Below, piece by piece: positions 1 through 9,727 of a DNA stretch of 64,000 nt. Origin of the DNA: Cytophagaceae bacterium ABcell3 (GTDB lineage: Bacteria > Bacteroidota > Bacteroidia > Cytophagales > Cytophagaceae); assembly GCA_030913385.1 (NCBI GenBank), contig CP133159.1, forward strand, positions 3,990,584 to 4,054,583, in the 5' to 3' direction. The translations under genes and the position numbers were made by a program. Position 1 is the first letter of the stretch; each line of letters opens with the position of its first letter. The notes below the pieces were generated by a model. It was given only the letters and a program-made list of their open reading frames with translations, made no database searches and was not told where the DNA came from.

Positions 1-47
1 CAAAATCAAATATGGAATAAAATTTACAAGGAGTTATTTATAGCTTT

Positions 48-2384
48 ATGAAAAACAAGAAGAAGAAGGTTCTATTAGTTGCCCTTATAGCATTGCTAGT
101 AACCTTTTTCCTCTTACCTAAGATTAGCTTTGACGCCCCCTTCTCTACCATAATGGAAGATCAGAAAGGGCATCTTCTAGGCGCAAGAATTGCCACAGAT
201 GGGCAATGGAGGTTTCCTAAAACAGATTCTATTCCAGAGCGGTTTGAGAAGGCGCTGCTAACCTTTGAAGACAGAAATTTCCATCGGCACATAGGCGTAG
301 ATTTTGGAGCTATTGCCAAAGCTATATATGTAAACATCAAATACAAAAGAATAGTCCGCGGAGGCAGCACCTTGAGCATGCAAGTAGCCAGGTTGAGCCG
401 CAAAAATCCAGCACGTACTTTTATAGGGAAGTTTTATGAAACCCTCTTGGCCATAAAGCTTGAATGTACAAGTTCAAAAAAAGAAATCCTAAAAATGTAT
501 GCCTCTCATGCACCTTTTGGCGGCAACGTAGTAGGGCTCGAAGCTGCTTCATGGAGATACTTTGGGCGAAGTCCTGACAAGCTATCATGGGCAGAAGCTG
601 CCACTTTAGCAGTTTTACCCAACAGCCCTTCTTTGATTTTTCCGGGAAGGAACCAAGAAAAACTAACCCGTAAAAGGAACCGTCTGCTCAAAAAACTATA
701 TGAAGAGGATATAATTGACGAGCTAACTTGGAAACTAGCCTCTGCTGAACCTGTACCGGGGCCACCCCATCCTTTGCCTGACATAGCCCCGCACTTACTG
801 GCCAGGGCTGAAAAAGAAGGTTCTAAAGGTATGCGAATACAATCCTCCTTAAATGCGCAAATACAGAACAGGACTTCAGAAATTCTCAGGTTTCACCACG
901 ACAACCTTGTAGCCAATGGAATTCATAACGCAGCAGTTTTGGTCATAGATGTTGCTACAGGAAAAACCATGGCCTACTGCGGGAATGTAACCGGAACCGA
1001 TAACCCCGTACGCGCTCCCCATGTAGACTTGATCACAGCACCGCGAAGCACAGGGAGCATTTTAAAACCCTTATTGTTTGCCATGTCCCTCAATGATGGA
1101 CACTTGCTTCCCAACGCATTGGTAAAGGATGTCCCAACCATCATTGGAGGATATGCTCCCAAGAACTACTATCTCTCCTACGATGGCGCAGTCCCTTTCA
1201 GAAAAGCCATTGCAAGATCTCTTAATATACCGGCTGTACGACAATTGCAAAGCTATGGCATTGAACAGTTTCACCATAATTTAAAAGCACTTGGCATGAC
1301 CACCCTACAGCGACCTGCCGCTCATTACGGACTTTCTATTATTCTAGGTGGTGCCGAAGGAAAACTTTGGGACTTAGCTTCCATATACAGAAACATGGCA
1401 TACTCCCTAAACTATTACCATAGCAGTTATGGAAAATACCCGGATCATCAACCAGTAACCTACACCTTATCCCCTTCTAAAAACAAGGAGAGAAAACAAG
1501 CGACCATACTTAATGCAAGCTCAATATGGCTTACGTTGGAAGCCATGAACGAAGTAAACCGTCCTGAGGAGGAAAGTGGATGGAAAGAATACGCCTCTGC
1601 CTATAAAATTGCCTGGAAAACAGGTACTAGCTTTGGGCATAGGGATGCATGGGCCATCGGGTGTACACCTCAGCATGTTGTTGCCGTTTGGGCCGGCAAT
1701 GCCGATGGTGAAGGAAGACCAAAGCTGACAGGCCTTGACGCAGCAGCTCCCATTATGTTTGATGTTTTTAAACTCTTAAAATCGCCACGTTGGTTTCAGC
1801 AACCATTTAATGATATGCAACAACTTCCGCTATGCAGAGAAAGTGGATTTAAAGCATCTGACATATGCACAACCATAGATACCATATGGGTACAGTTTAA
1901 GGGAAATCAAACCTCCCCATGCCCTTACCACCAATATGTCTTTCTAGACCAAACAGAAACATACAGAGTGACCAGCGACTGTGAATCTATCAGTAACATT
2001 AAAAGAAAAAGCTGGTTTGTACTGCCTCCTGTCATTGAATACTACTACAAACCAAAAAACTCATGGTACGACATATTACCATCTTATAGGCCAGACTGTA
2101 AAACTACAGCCTATACAAAATCTATGGATATCATATATCCTAACCCAGGCACTAAAATCCATATTCCGGTAGAGCTAGATGAGCAAAAAGGACAAACTGT
2201 GTTCGAAGTTGCCCACACCAACCCTGAAGCTAAAATTTTCTGGTACTTAGATGCCACCTATGTTGGAGAAACAAAAGAAGTTCACCAGATAGCCCTTCAA
2301 CCAACACAGGGGAAACACACCCTTACAGTAATGGATATGGATGGTGAACTAAAAGAAGTAGCTTTTGAAATATTGAACCACTAA
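48..2384 (+). CDS. pbpC: Penicillin-binding protein 1C (bifunctional PBP)
   Basis: Predicted bifunctional peptidoglycan synthase: a GT51 glycosyltransferase polymerises lipid II and a transpeptidase domain cross-links or binds penicillin, anchored in the inner membrane. Seen: a lysine-rich start and one membrane segment (about 7-24); the GT51 motif EDRNFHRHIGVD with catalytic Glu74; RGGSTLSMQ at 104-112; transpeptidase SxxK at Ser337-Lys340, SLN at 391-393 and KTGTS at 524-528; then an extra C-terminal region (about 600-778) that fits the PBP1C C-terminal domain. The length (778) is normal for the family. AGGAG lies about 15 nt upstream of the chosen ATG. In many bacteria pbpC follows an alpha-2-macroglobulin gene; here only 47 nt of upstream sequence is visible, so that cannot be tested. 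All catalytic residues looked for are present. Confidence 0.93.
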   Translation: MKNKKKKVLLVALIALLVTFFLLPKISFDAPFSTIMEDQKGHLLGARIATDGQWRFPKTDSIPERFEKALLTFEDRNFHRHIGVDFGAIAKAIYVNIKYKRIVRGGSTLSMQVARLSRKNPARTFIGKFYETLLAIKLECTSSKKEILKMYASHAPFGGNVVGLEAASWRYFGRSPDKLSWAEAATLAVLPNSPSLIFPGRNQEKLTRKRNRLLKKLYEEDIIDELTWKLASAEPVPGPPHPLPDIAPHLLARAEKEGSKGMRIQSSLNAQIQNRTSEILRFHHDNLVANGIHNAAVLVIDVATGKTMAYCGNVTGTDNPVRAPHVDLITAPRSTGSILKPLLFAMSLNDGHLLPNALVKDVPTIIGGYAPKNYYLSYDGAVPFRKAIARSLNIPAVRQLQSYGIEQFHHNLKALGMTTLQRPAAHYGLSIILGGAEGKLWDLASIYRNMAYSLNYYHSSYGKYPDHQPVTYTLSPSKNKERKQATILNASSIWLTLEAMNEVNRPEEESGWKEYASAYKIAWKTGTSFGHRDAWAIGCTPQHVVAVWAGNADGEGRPKLTGLDAAAPIMFDVFKLLKSPRWFQQPFNDMQQLPLCRESGFKASDICTTIDTIWVQFKGNQTSPCPYHQYVFLDQTETYRVTSDCESISNIKRKSWFVLPPVIEYYYKPKNSWYDILPSYRPDCKTTAYTKSMDIIYPNPGTKIHIPVELDEQKGQTVFEVAHTNPEAKIFWYLDATYVGETKEVHQIALQPTQGKHTLTVMDMDGELKEVAFEILNH

Positions 2385-2575
2385 CGCACTTACTTACTGA
2401 AAACGGTATCCGCTCTAGCATCAGGTTAAAAAAACTCTACGCTCACTGTAGCTTGCAGCTACAGAATGTGTGCTTGTGGGGGTAGCCCAAAAGAAACTAT
2501 TGAGGTTCAAAAATTTGTAAGTTTTTCAGCACAACTGAACTATACCTATAAACTGAGTATCAGCCCTGAAACCCT
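2385..2575. other. Convergent intergenic region with a small hairpin
   Basis: Non-coding gap between two convergent genes. It holds a short dyad GTAGCTTGCAGCTAC near 2447-2461 inside a GCTCACTGTAGC context that recurs in diverged form near 60,341. No clear terminator with a T-run was seen. Confidence 0.4.
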
Positions 2576-3019
2576 TTAATCTTCTTTATATACTTTCAAT
2601 AAAATCTTATCACCTTCATCAGTCATCAGCTCAACATAATATAAACCTGCCGCCCCTTTTATGTCCATATAAAAGCTCTGAACCTCGCAAAACTTACGGG
2701 CGTCTTTGACCAGTCCCGCATAATTTCTCATCACCACGTCAACATTATGGTAAGGTTTATTAAAAATCACCTGAAAGCCTCCCTTAGTAGGATTAGGAAA
2801 AAAAGAAACATTGTACGAAAAATCATCACCGTCTTCCTCTGAATCATGGTTTACCCTTATACCCTCGCCAGATCCTTGATCGGCAGTTATATCAGATATC
2901 TCAAACGCCATCACCCCTCCTTCTATCTCATGCACTTTCGCATCTCTTACAAAAACATTTTGTCCATGTACCATTGACTGAATAAAAAATAAGCCAAATA
3001 CTAGAAAAAGAAACTTCAT
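2576..3019 (-). CDS. Small secreted protein with type IX (Por) sorting domain
   Basis: A 147-residue exported protein. Seen: an N-terminal signal peptide (about residues 1-19, ending VHGQ) and a C-terminal region starting with FFPNPTKGGF followed by beta-strand-rich sequence ending LLKVYKED, which is the pattern of the Por secretion-system C-terminal sorting domain (type A). Known of the family: this domain takes proteins through the type IX secretion system to the cell surface, often with attachment to lipopolysaccharide. The part between signal and tail is only about 45 residues, so the protein is nearly all targeting signal; its own function is unknown. It could be a remnant of a larger cargo gene. 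Confidence 0.75.
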   Translation of the reverse strand: MKFLFLVFGLFFIQSMVHGQNVFVRDAKVHEIEGGVMAFEISDITADQGSGEGIRVNHDSEEDGDDFSYNVSFFPNPTKGGFQVIFNKPYHNVDVVMRNYAGLVKDARKFCEVQSFYMDIKGAAGLYYVELMTDEGDKILLKVYKED

Positions 3020-3305
3020 AATCCAATTTATTTTAAGATGAACAAATGTGCTTTTAGAAAAAATGCTATCTAAATTTAAGTATTTAACAGAAACGAAATC
3101 ATTATCATGTATCTAATTCAGCCCTTAACAAAGACACCATTGACTGGAATAAACATCAAGCCTTAATAACACTAACACTAAGAAGCTTATTCTATTGCCC
3201 TAAACAGCAAAATTTTTAATAAGAGGCTATGCACTATAGCAACGATACTCTTATGACTCAAACGTAACATAAATAGCAGAGGTATCTGTTCAAGAAAAAT
3301 GCCAA

Positions 3306-3341
3306 AAAAAAAGAGAGCCCCGAAAAACTCTCTTTTTTAAA
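3306..3341 (-). terminator. Bidirectional-looking intrinsic terminator
   Basis: The inverted repeat AAAGAGAG / CTCTCTTT is separated by a short loop and flanked by an A-run on the left and a T-run on the right. It lies 10 nt beyond the stop of the minus-strand PKD-repeat gene, where the A-run reads as a U-run. The rest of the 3020-3350 gap is AT-rich without further recognisable features. Confidence 0.75.
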
Positions 3342-3350
3342 GAAACCCTG

Positions 3351-6300
3351 TCAATGCACAAGGTTAATATATCCTTCTTCTTGAATCACTTCATCTTTCC
3401 ATGTCAAAGCACGGATTTTATATACATACACATCTGTATTTTGCACCCTACCTTTAAAAGTGCCATCCCAACCTTGACTAACATCTGTGGACTGAAAAAT
3501 TAGCTGTCCCCACCTGTTAAATATGGAAAATTCAAGCAATTCTTTAATGCCATGACCATTAGCATAAACAACATCATTTGCTCCATCACCATTAGGCGTA
3601 AAGGTAGTTGGCATTTTTACAAATGTTTCAGGTTTTACTTCTATGTCATAATCAAATTCAGAAGTAAAGCAGTCCATGGAGTCGGTAACCAATAGCGTAT
3701 AAGTAATGTCTTCCAAAGGTCTGACCAGAGGGTAATCACAGTCGAGACAACTCAAACCCTCGTCAGGTTTCCAGTCAAACATATAAAGATCAGGACGTTC
3801 TACCGGAAGGGCTATTTCATCGCCCATAACAATAGTTGTGTCCCAGTTGAAAAGCGGAAGCGGTTCAACCACCATTGCCATTACATCTGCAGTGCCGGTA
3901 CAACCATTACTATCTGTTTCCAATACGTTATATTCCATTGAGTGCATAGTTGAAGAAACAGGATCTGGCACATTTCTATTCTCAAGATAATTGCCCGGAG
4001 ACCATAAAAACTGGCTACTTTCTTTAGGATTAAGCACCTCAAGTTGTACTTCCTCTCCCTGACAGACAGTATCCCCCAAAGCTTCCACTTCAGGGTTAGC
4101 ATGAACAATCACATCCAGCTCCATAGAATCAACGCATGTTTGCGTAGATCCTAATGCGCCAGAAATATGCAATGTGGCTGTATAATGCCCCGGGTGTTCA
4201 TACTGATGCGCAGGATTCATCTCTGTAGAGGAGTTTCCATCTCCAAAATCCCAGGTCAAATCATCAAAACCAAAGGAAGTATTAGTAAACTGATAAGGCC
4301 CTTCATTAAAACACAAGGTGGAATCTCGGCCATCAAGCCTGTCAAATCCAGCTACAACCTGCCGTATATAAATATTCTGTTCCGGAATATTGGTACAACC
4401 TTCAAAACCCGTCCTCATAAAACCCCATAAAGTAAGCCTGGCAACGGTTTGGCCATGCTCTGGGTGAAAATCGAACCTATGGGTAATCTCAGGAACATTT
4501 TCCGCTACCGTTCCATCTCCGAAATACCATTCATACCTGTCAATATCAGAGGTATCAATAAGGGTAAAAGTAATCTCATCGCCCTTACATATAGTATTAG
4601 GATAAATAGTATTGGTCGACATTTCAAAATCCCCTTCAGGCCTGAAAATATTAAGCGAACGGGTAGCTGTATCAGCACACCCAAAAGAAGTTCGGACAAT
4701 CAACGAGAAATCATACTCCCCCTTAGGAAGGGTAGTTGTAAAAGCAGGGACATTGCTCCGCGTCACCCCTCTACCATTATCCCAGAAGTAATCATGTGGG
4801 GCACTGCTCTGTCCTTCATAAATAGCAGTAAAGTTCTGAGGATCGCAAAATACTGGCAAAGTATCTTCTATAAAAGAAAAGGCGGCCACAGGATACTCCT
4901 GCAATTGAACTGTACGGGTACGGGAACCGCTGCACCCAGAACTGACTTCAACGAAATTCAATGTAACATCATAAGGTCCCAAATCGTCATAAAGTACGGT
5001 GTGCGTCTGCCCTTCACCAGTTGTTCCATCTCCAAAATCCCACTCAAACTCAAGATGGCTACCTCTGCTGGTAAAATCAGAGGCGGTAATATCAATTTCA
5101 TCACCAAGACAAATCCTTCCGTTCGAAGACAACGAAATATTTGAAGTAGGACGATAATGTGCAATAGAAAAAACGGTATCCTTTGTACAACCTAATGCGT
5201 CAACAAGCTCCAGCTCAACTCTATAGTTTTGGATACCAACCGGCGGAAGTGTATATTCAAAAGAAGGATCCTGTTCTTCTGAAGTTTCGCCTCGATGGCC
5301 AAAGTCCCAATGCCAACCCACAATAGTGGTATCTCCTACAGAGTTACCCGTAAATTGCACAGTTGTAGGATTACATATTTCATAATCATCCGCAAGAGGC
5401 TCAAGGTCCATATCGAACACTTTAAACATTGCACTTGCCGTATCTTTACAGCCATTGATGTCTGTAGTAATAAGGTGGATAATATGCTCTCCACGCTCTG
5501 AAAAAGAGAACTCTGTCGAACTGTTGCCCGAAGTGTGCGGGCGCTTGTCTAGTGTAGGAAACTGCCACGTATAACCTGAATGGCATTCTACATGATGGTC
5601 AACAGAGGCTTCCCCTTCAAATTCATATACCCCCCTAGCACATAGTAAACTGTCTGCTTCTATGACCGATTTAACCTGCCTTACCAACACAGGCAACCGG
5701 GCGGTTGTAGGCGAACACCCACTTTCATTGCTTGCTGTCAATAAAACAGAATAGTCGCCAGAAGACTCATAACTATGCAAGGTCTCTGTATCAGAAGTTT
5801 CCTGAGTTGTACCATCTCCAAAGTTCCACGTAACAGACGTAGCATTACCGCTTTTATTAATAAATGTATAATCTAAAGGATCGCTACACAGGTATTCATA
5901 GTCGATCTTGGCCACAGCGCCAATAACATCAACTGCGCCTAATTTCTCAATTTCAAAATGACACCCATTATATTCTACTTCCAAGATAACATCTTGTGGG
6001 CCAGCCTCATGAAAATAAGCATAGGGAACAGAAAAATCATCAGCGCCATATACACCTCTATCACCTTCAGTATTGAACCTGTAAGCATCTACAACAGAAG
6101 TTTCCCCAGTCACAGTAAACTCCAATTCTTCACCAGGGCAAACCTCCGTTTTACTTATCTCAAAATCTATCTCAGCAGACAAATTCTCCCCAACTTCAAT
6201 TAAAATTGCATAAGACGTATCTTTACAACCATACTCTGTCTCGACAATAAGAAAAGCCTCATATTCCCCTGCTTCAGTATAGGTGTGAGTCAAGTTCTCT

Positions 6301-7802
6301 GCATTGTCACGTTCTACTACAGTACCATCACCCAAATGCCATTCCCAATGTATTACAGGATTCAGACTGGATATATCCTTGCTGTCAGAAGAATTAGTTA
6401 AATCCTTAAACTCAACATTAAGAGGGGCACACCCCCCTGTTTGGTCTGGCAAAATACGCGCTACGGGCTTAGCTACAAAAATCGCTTCAGAAACTTCAGA
6501 TGCACATCCAGATATATCAGAGACCGCATGTGCTATTGCAACATGAACAAAGGGTTCTTTAAGATGATAATTTGACTCAGACCTTTCAGGGGTAAATGTA
6601 TGTGTTAGCGTATTGCCTTCAACCTCTACAGGTGAAGTCCAGTGGATAGAGAGATCATCACGATCGCCCACCACTTCATAATTTACAGTTGCCGGAAGTT
6701 CACATACTAAGTCAGGGTCAATACTCATTTCAACATCAACTTTGTCAACAAAAACCTCTGCGCTATCCATTCCACTACAAACACCATCTTCTGAACTGAC
6801 GGTAAGGTACACCTTATGATACCCAGGTTCTGAGAACCCTACTTTTACCACACTAGAAGAACTATTCCCTTCTTCATAGATGCCATGGGGACCAAAATCC
6901 CACTGATAGTTGCCTGGTGAATTAGAACGAAACATACCAAAATCCTCCCAGCAAATCGTGTCTTTCTCAGCAATAATCTCAGGCTCAGGACTACCTACAC
7001 TAATTTCTGTAGAGCTAGAAGACTCACAATTATCCCTACCAATTTCTAAATAAGCCACAGAAAGTGTTGCGGTATGATGACCTACACCATAAGTCTGGCT
7101 CAAAGGCCATTGGTCTTCAGAAGTATTTCCATTTCCAAACTCCCAACTATATTCAAGAGGCTTTACACCTTCAGATTCATCAATAAACGACACCTCCATT
7201 TCATCAAGGCATGTTATAGGATCAGCAGGATTGGTAGAAAAGTCTGCTTTAGGCGGAGGAAGCACCTCTATTATATCTTCAAAAAACCTATGCGCATTAC
7301 AATTTGAGTTTGCAAATTCATATCGCAAACTGACACTATAACTACCCAGGCTGTCATACCGGTTTTCAACATATTCCAAGTCTTCCCCTTCCATCCTAGA
7401 CCCATCACCAAAAACCCACACATATTTACTAATCTCCCATTCGTCCCCCAAATCAGTCACATCAGTAAACTTGGCATTATACGGCCTGCACCCATATCTA
7501 TCAACATCTATTTCAATCACTGGGGCGGCATGCACTGTAATAGGTATTGTGCCTATAATAGGCCCTCCAGGTCGCTCCCTCAAGACAGCCGTATAATTTC
7601 CGGCCTGACTATAGGTAGTTGAGGGATTTTGATTATGAGAAGTCACCAAATCTCCAAACTCCCAATAATAAGATTCAAGATCGTCGGGGCCCGTAAAACT
7701 AACAGATAAAGGCACGCACCCTTCTGTAACATCGGCTGTTTGAGAAAAGCTGTTAAGAGATAATGTAAGAAAAATGGCAAAAAGTAGTATACTCTTTTTC
7801 AT
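3351..7802 (-). CDS. Giant PKD-repeat surface protein with gliding-motility C-terminal domain
   Basis: A 1483-residue exported protein. Seen: a signal peptide (about 1-20, ending NSFSQ), then a long series of about 80-90-residue PKD-like repeats, each with a variant of YxWEFGDG or WDFGDG (for example near residues 45-52, 218-224, 656-662, 1204-1210), and a C-terminal block with TFTPNGDGANDVV and FNRWGQLIF, which is the gliding-motility-associated type B sorting domain (CHU_C type). Known: such proteins cross the outer membrane by type IX secretion; type B tails often depend on a PorP/SprF partner, and one is encoded divergently at 8700-9713. Likely role: adhesin or motility adhesin. A possible promoter (CAAAATTA, reverse complement of TAnnTTTG) lies at 7845-7852 and a terminator follows the gene. 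It is smaller than SprB-type adhesins but has the same layout. Confidence 0.9.
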   Translation of the reverse strand: MKKSILLFAIFLTLSLNSFSQTADVTEGCVPLSVSFTGPDDLESYYWEFGDLVTSHNQNPSTTYSQAGNYTAVLRERPGGPIIGTIPITVHAAPVIEIDVDRYGCRPYNAKFTDVTDLGDEWEISKYVWVFGDGSRMEGEDLEYVENRYDSLGSYSVSLRYEFANSNCNAHRFFEDIIEVLPPPKADFSTNPADPITCLDEMEVSFIDESEGVKPLEYSWEFGNGNTSEDQWPLSQTYGVGHHTATLSVAYLEIGRDNCESSSSTEISVGSPEPEIIAEKDTICWEDFGMFRSNSPGNYQWDFGPHGIYEEGNSSSSVVKVGFSEPGYHKVYLTVSSEDGVCSGMDSAEVFVDKVDVEMSIDPDLVCELPATVNYEVVGDRDDLSIHWTSPVEVEGNTLTHTFTPERSESNYHLKEPFVHVAIAHAVSDISGCASEVSEAIFVAKPVARILPDQTGGCAPLNVEFKDLTNSSDSKDISSLNPVIHWEWHLGDGTVVERDNAENLTHTYTEAGEYEAFLIVETEYGCKDTSYAILIEVGENLSAEIDFEISKTEVCPGEELEFTVTGETSVVDAYRFNTEGDRGVYGADDFSVPYAYFHEAGPQDVILEVEYNGCHFEIEKLGAVDVIGAVAKIDYEYLCSDPLDYTFINKSGNATSVTWNFGDGTTQETSDTETLHSYESSGDYSVLLTASNESGCSPTTARLPVLVRQVKSVIEADSLLCARGVYEFEGEASVDHHVECHSGYTWQFPTLDKRPHTSGNSSTEFSFSERGEHIIHLITTDINGCKDTASAMFKVFDMDLEPLADDYEICNPTTVQFTGNSVGDTTIVGWHWDFGHRGETSEEQDPSFEYTLPPVGIQNYRVELELVDALGCTKDTVFSIAHYRPTSNISLSSNGRICLGDEIDITASDFTSRGSHLEFEWDFGDGTTGEGQTHTVLYDDLGPYDVTLNFVEVSSGCSGSRTRTVQLQEYPVAAFSFIEDTLPVFCDPQNFTAIYEGQSSAPHDYFWDNGRGVTRSNVPAFTTTLPKGEYDFSLIVRTSFGCADTATRSLNIFRPEGDFEMSTNTIYPNTICKGDEITFTLIDTSDIDRYEWYFGDGTVAENVPEITHRFDFHPEHGQTVARLTLWGFMRTGFEGCTNIPEQNIYIRQVVAGFDRLDGRDSTLCFNEGPYQFTNTSFGFDDLTWDFGDGNSSTEMNPAHQYEHPGHYTATLHISGALGSTQTCVDSMELDVIVHANPEVEALGDTVCQGEEVQLEVLNPKESSQFLWSPGNYLENRNVPDPVSSTMHSMEYNVLETDSNGCTGTADVMAMVVEPLPLFNWDTTIVMGDEIALPVERPDLYMFDWKPDEGLSCLDCDYPLVRPLEDITYTLLVTDSMDCFTSEFDYDIEVKPETFVKMPTTFTPNGDGANDVVYANGHGIKELLEFSIFNRWGQLIFQSTDVSQGWDGTFKGRVQNTDVYVYKIRALTWKDEVIQEEGYINLVH

Positions 7803-7844
7803 CAGGAAAGTTTCGATTATTTTTATTTTTCGTTGGTAAAACTA

Positions 7845-7852
7845 CAAAATTA
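7845..7852 (-). promoter_or_regulatory. Possible Bacteroidota -7 element for the PKD-repeat gene
   Basis: The plus-strand sequence CAAAATTA reads TAATTTTG on the minus strand and fits TAnnTTTG, the Bacteroidota sigma-A -7 consensus. It lies about 43 nt upstream of the minus-strand start codon. No convincing -33 TTTG was identified. Confidence 0.45.
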
Positions 7853-7893
7853 TTTTAATTTCGCTCAAAAGTTTTTTGTACAAATTTAATATA

Positions 7894-8706
7894 ATGAAAC
7901 TATCATTATTAAAAACCCTGATTTTAAGCGTTTTAATAACAACACTTTCAACAGAAACATTCAAATCTCATGGAAAAACACATGACGACCCGACAAAACC
8001 CCTAACGCAAATTAATAAAACATTCAAAATCATAGTTCATATTGTACTTAACCAAGACAGTAACCCTGGTATAACTGAAAACACTATACGACAAGCAGTA
8101 AACGGTGTAAATGATTTTTTTGCTCCTATAGCAGCAAATTTCGACATAGCAGAATTTCGGTACATCGAAAACCATAACTATAATGGCTCGCAAGAAAATC
8201 CTCTAACCTTAACCCTTCCACAAGAAGAGCTGGCACAGATATACAATATTGATAGACGAATCAACATGTACTTTATCAAAGCAAACCCAGACTCAAGCCT
8301 TTGTGGAAGAGCAACACGCGGGGGAATATCCAGCATAGATAACCCAAGTATTCTAATGCTAAAAGACTGCGTCGACAGTCGGGTACTGGCCCATTTGTTT
8401 GGACTCTATTTTGGTCTTCATAGAACATTTGAAGGCAACGAGCTAGTAGATGGCAGCAACTGTGAAACCGACGGTGACTTAGTCTGTGACACTCCGGCAG
8501 ACCCTTATACAGGAGAAGACATGGACGATTATATAGACCCAGACAACTGTCAGTTTATTTACAAAGGCAAAGACGAGAATGGCGATTATTACGACCCAGA
8601 TGTAAGCAACATTATGAGTTTTTATAACTGCCCTTGTCCACGGTTTTCCCACGGACAATATGAAAGAATGGCTAATTTCTATTTAAGTAACCCAATGGCA
8701 TGGTAA
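7894..8706 (+). CDS. M43-like (pappalysin-type) secreted protein with destroyed zinc site
   Basis: A 270-residue exported protein with the frame of M43 cytophagalysin/pappalysin-like metalloproteases. Seen: a signal peptide (about 1-20); a central region where M43 enzymes carry AHELGHYFGLYHTF but this protein has AHLFGLYFGLHRTF (residues 166-179): the catalytic Glu is Leu168, the second His is Leu171, the third His is Arg177; only His167 and Gly174 remain. Downstream family landmarks are kept: DGDLVCDTPADP and the Met-turn-like NIMSFYNCPC. So the fold is probably retained without zinc-dependent catalysis. I chose ATG 7894 over an in-frame TTG at 7876. It overlaps the next gene by 7 nt, implying co-translation with the PorP/SprF and OmpA-type genes. 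There is no type IX tail visible. It may act as a binding or structural subunit. Confidence 0.72.
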   Translation: MKLSLLKTLILSVLITTLSTETFKSHGKTHDDPTKPLTQINKTFKIIVHIVLNQDSNPGITENTIRQAVNGVNDFFAPIAANFDIAEFRYIENHNYNGSQENPLTLTLPQEELAQIYNIDRRINMYFIKANPDSSLCGRATRGGISSIDNPSILMLKDCVDSRVLAHLFGLYFGLHRTFEGNELVDGSNCETDGDLVCDTPADPYTGEDMDDYIDPDNCQFIYKGKDENGDYYDPDVSNIMSFYNCPCPRFSHGQYERMANFYLSNPMAW

Positions 8707-9713
8707 ACTATCTAAAACGTTTAGCCAGAGGAACAGTTCTTATGGCTATTTTTTCAATCTATACATGCTCTGTAAAGGCACAAGACCTTCATCTATCACA
8801 ATATTACACCAACAACCAATTCCTGAACCCTGCATGGACAGGAAATTATGATGGTGATTTAAGGTTCACGGCAAACAACCGCACCCAATGGTGGCAAATA
8901 GCATCTGCCCCTATACAGACTAACATGTTTGCCATAGAGAAAAAGATCCCTGACTTTTCCAATGAACTGAGTTTTGGAGTTATATTTATGGATGACCGGG
9001 CCAACATGGCATATTTACGTACTCATGCGGCACTATTTTCAATCAGCTACCAACTAAAAGTTGGCCAAAACCTGTTCCGGCTTGGCGCCCAAGGAGGCAT
9101 GACTGCGAGAAGGTATGATTTTGCAGGGCAGACATACCCTGACCAATGGAATTATGCCCAAGGCGACTATAGCGGGAGCCATGGGGAAACTTTTGAACGG
9201 TACAGAAATATGCTAGGCGACTTCAATGCGGGAGCAGGCTGGATAAGGACTTTTGGCAATACTAAAGTTAGCGCAGGATATGCTGTGTTCAATATCATTC
9301 GACCTGAAGATGCCATATTTTCCCTAAACCGCCGGTTGCCTTTAAAGCATAGTTTTAATGCAGAAGCCGCCATAAACACATCCTCCAAACTGTGTGTAAC
9401 ACCACATATTTTTTACATGCACACCGCAAGGGCTATGAGCTTTATAGCAGGAACAAGGGCGCTTTACCAGCTCAACGATGAAACTGGCATTATCCTTGGC
9501 GGTGGGTTCAGAGGAAGCGACACCAATGGAGATGCTGTAATAGGAACCGCAGGTTTTCTTTACGGCAGGCTGCAGTTTGCCTTTAGCTACGACATTAATG
9601 TTTCCCTACTAAGCAAACACAGCGGACATAGGTCGGCAGCAGAATTTTCTATTATTTACACAACACCTGGAATCTATCCAAGCAAAAAAACGATACCTTG
9701 CCATCGCTATTAA
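8700..9713 (+). CDS. PorP/SprF family type IX secretion membrane protein
   Basis: A 337-residue outer-membrane beta-barrel of the PorP/SprF family. Seen: a signal peptide ending about residue 27 (CSVKAQ), followed by the family's characteristic N-terminal stretch DLHLSQYYTN, FLNPAWTG and NNRTQWW, then alternating amphipathic strands to the end. Known: PorP/SprF proteins assist type IX export or attachment of partner proteins carrying type B C-terminal domains; SprF works with the gliding adhesin SprB. The start codon overlaps the stop of the upstream pseudo-protease gene (ATGGTAA), and the OmpA-type gene starts 14 nt downstream, so the three form an operon. The divergent PKD-repeat protein at 3351-7802 is the obvious candidate client. 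Confidence 0.88.
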   Translation: MVNYLKRLARGTVLMAIFSIYTCSVKAQDLHLSQYYTNNQFLNPAWTGNYDGDLRFTANNRTQWWQIASAPIQTNMFAIEKKIPDFSNELSFGVIFMDDRANMAYLRTHAALFSISYQLKVGQNLFRLGAQGGMTARRYDFAGQTYPDQWNYAQGDYSGSHGETFERYRNMLGDFNAGAGWIRTFGNTKVSAGYAVFNIIRPEDAIFSLNRRLPLKHSFNAEAAINTSSKLCVTPHIFYMHTARAMSFIAGTRALYQLNDETGIILGGGFRGSDTNGDAVIGTAGFLYGRLQFAFSYDINVSLLSKHSGHRSAAEFSIIYTTPGIYPSKKTIPCHRY

Positions 9714-9727
9714 CTCAGCATATAAAG

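Noticed and set aside
4449-5144. 231-codon plus-strand frame inside the PKD gene
   Set aside because: Antisense to a clearly conserved repeat protein; composition is that of a reverse-complement shadow.
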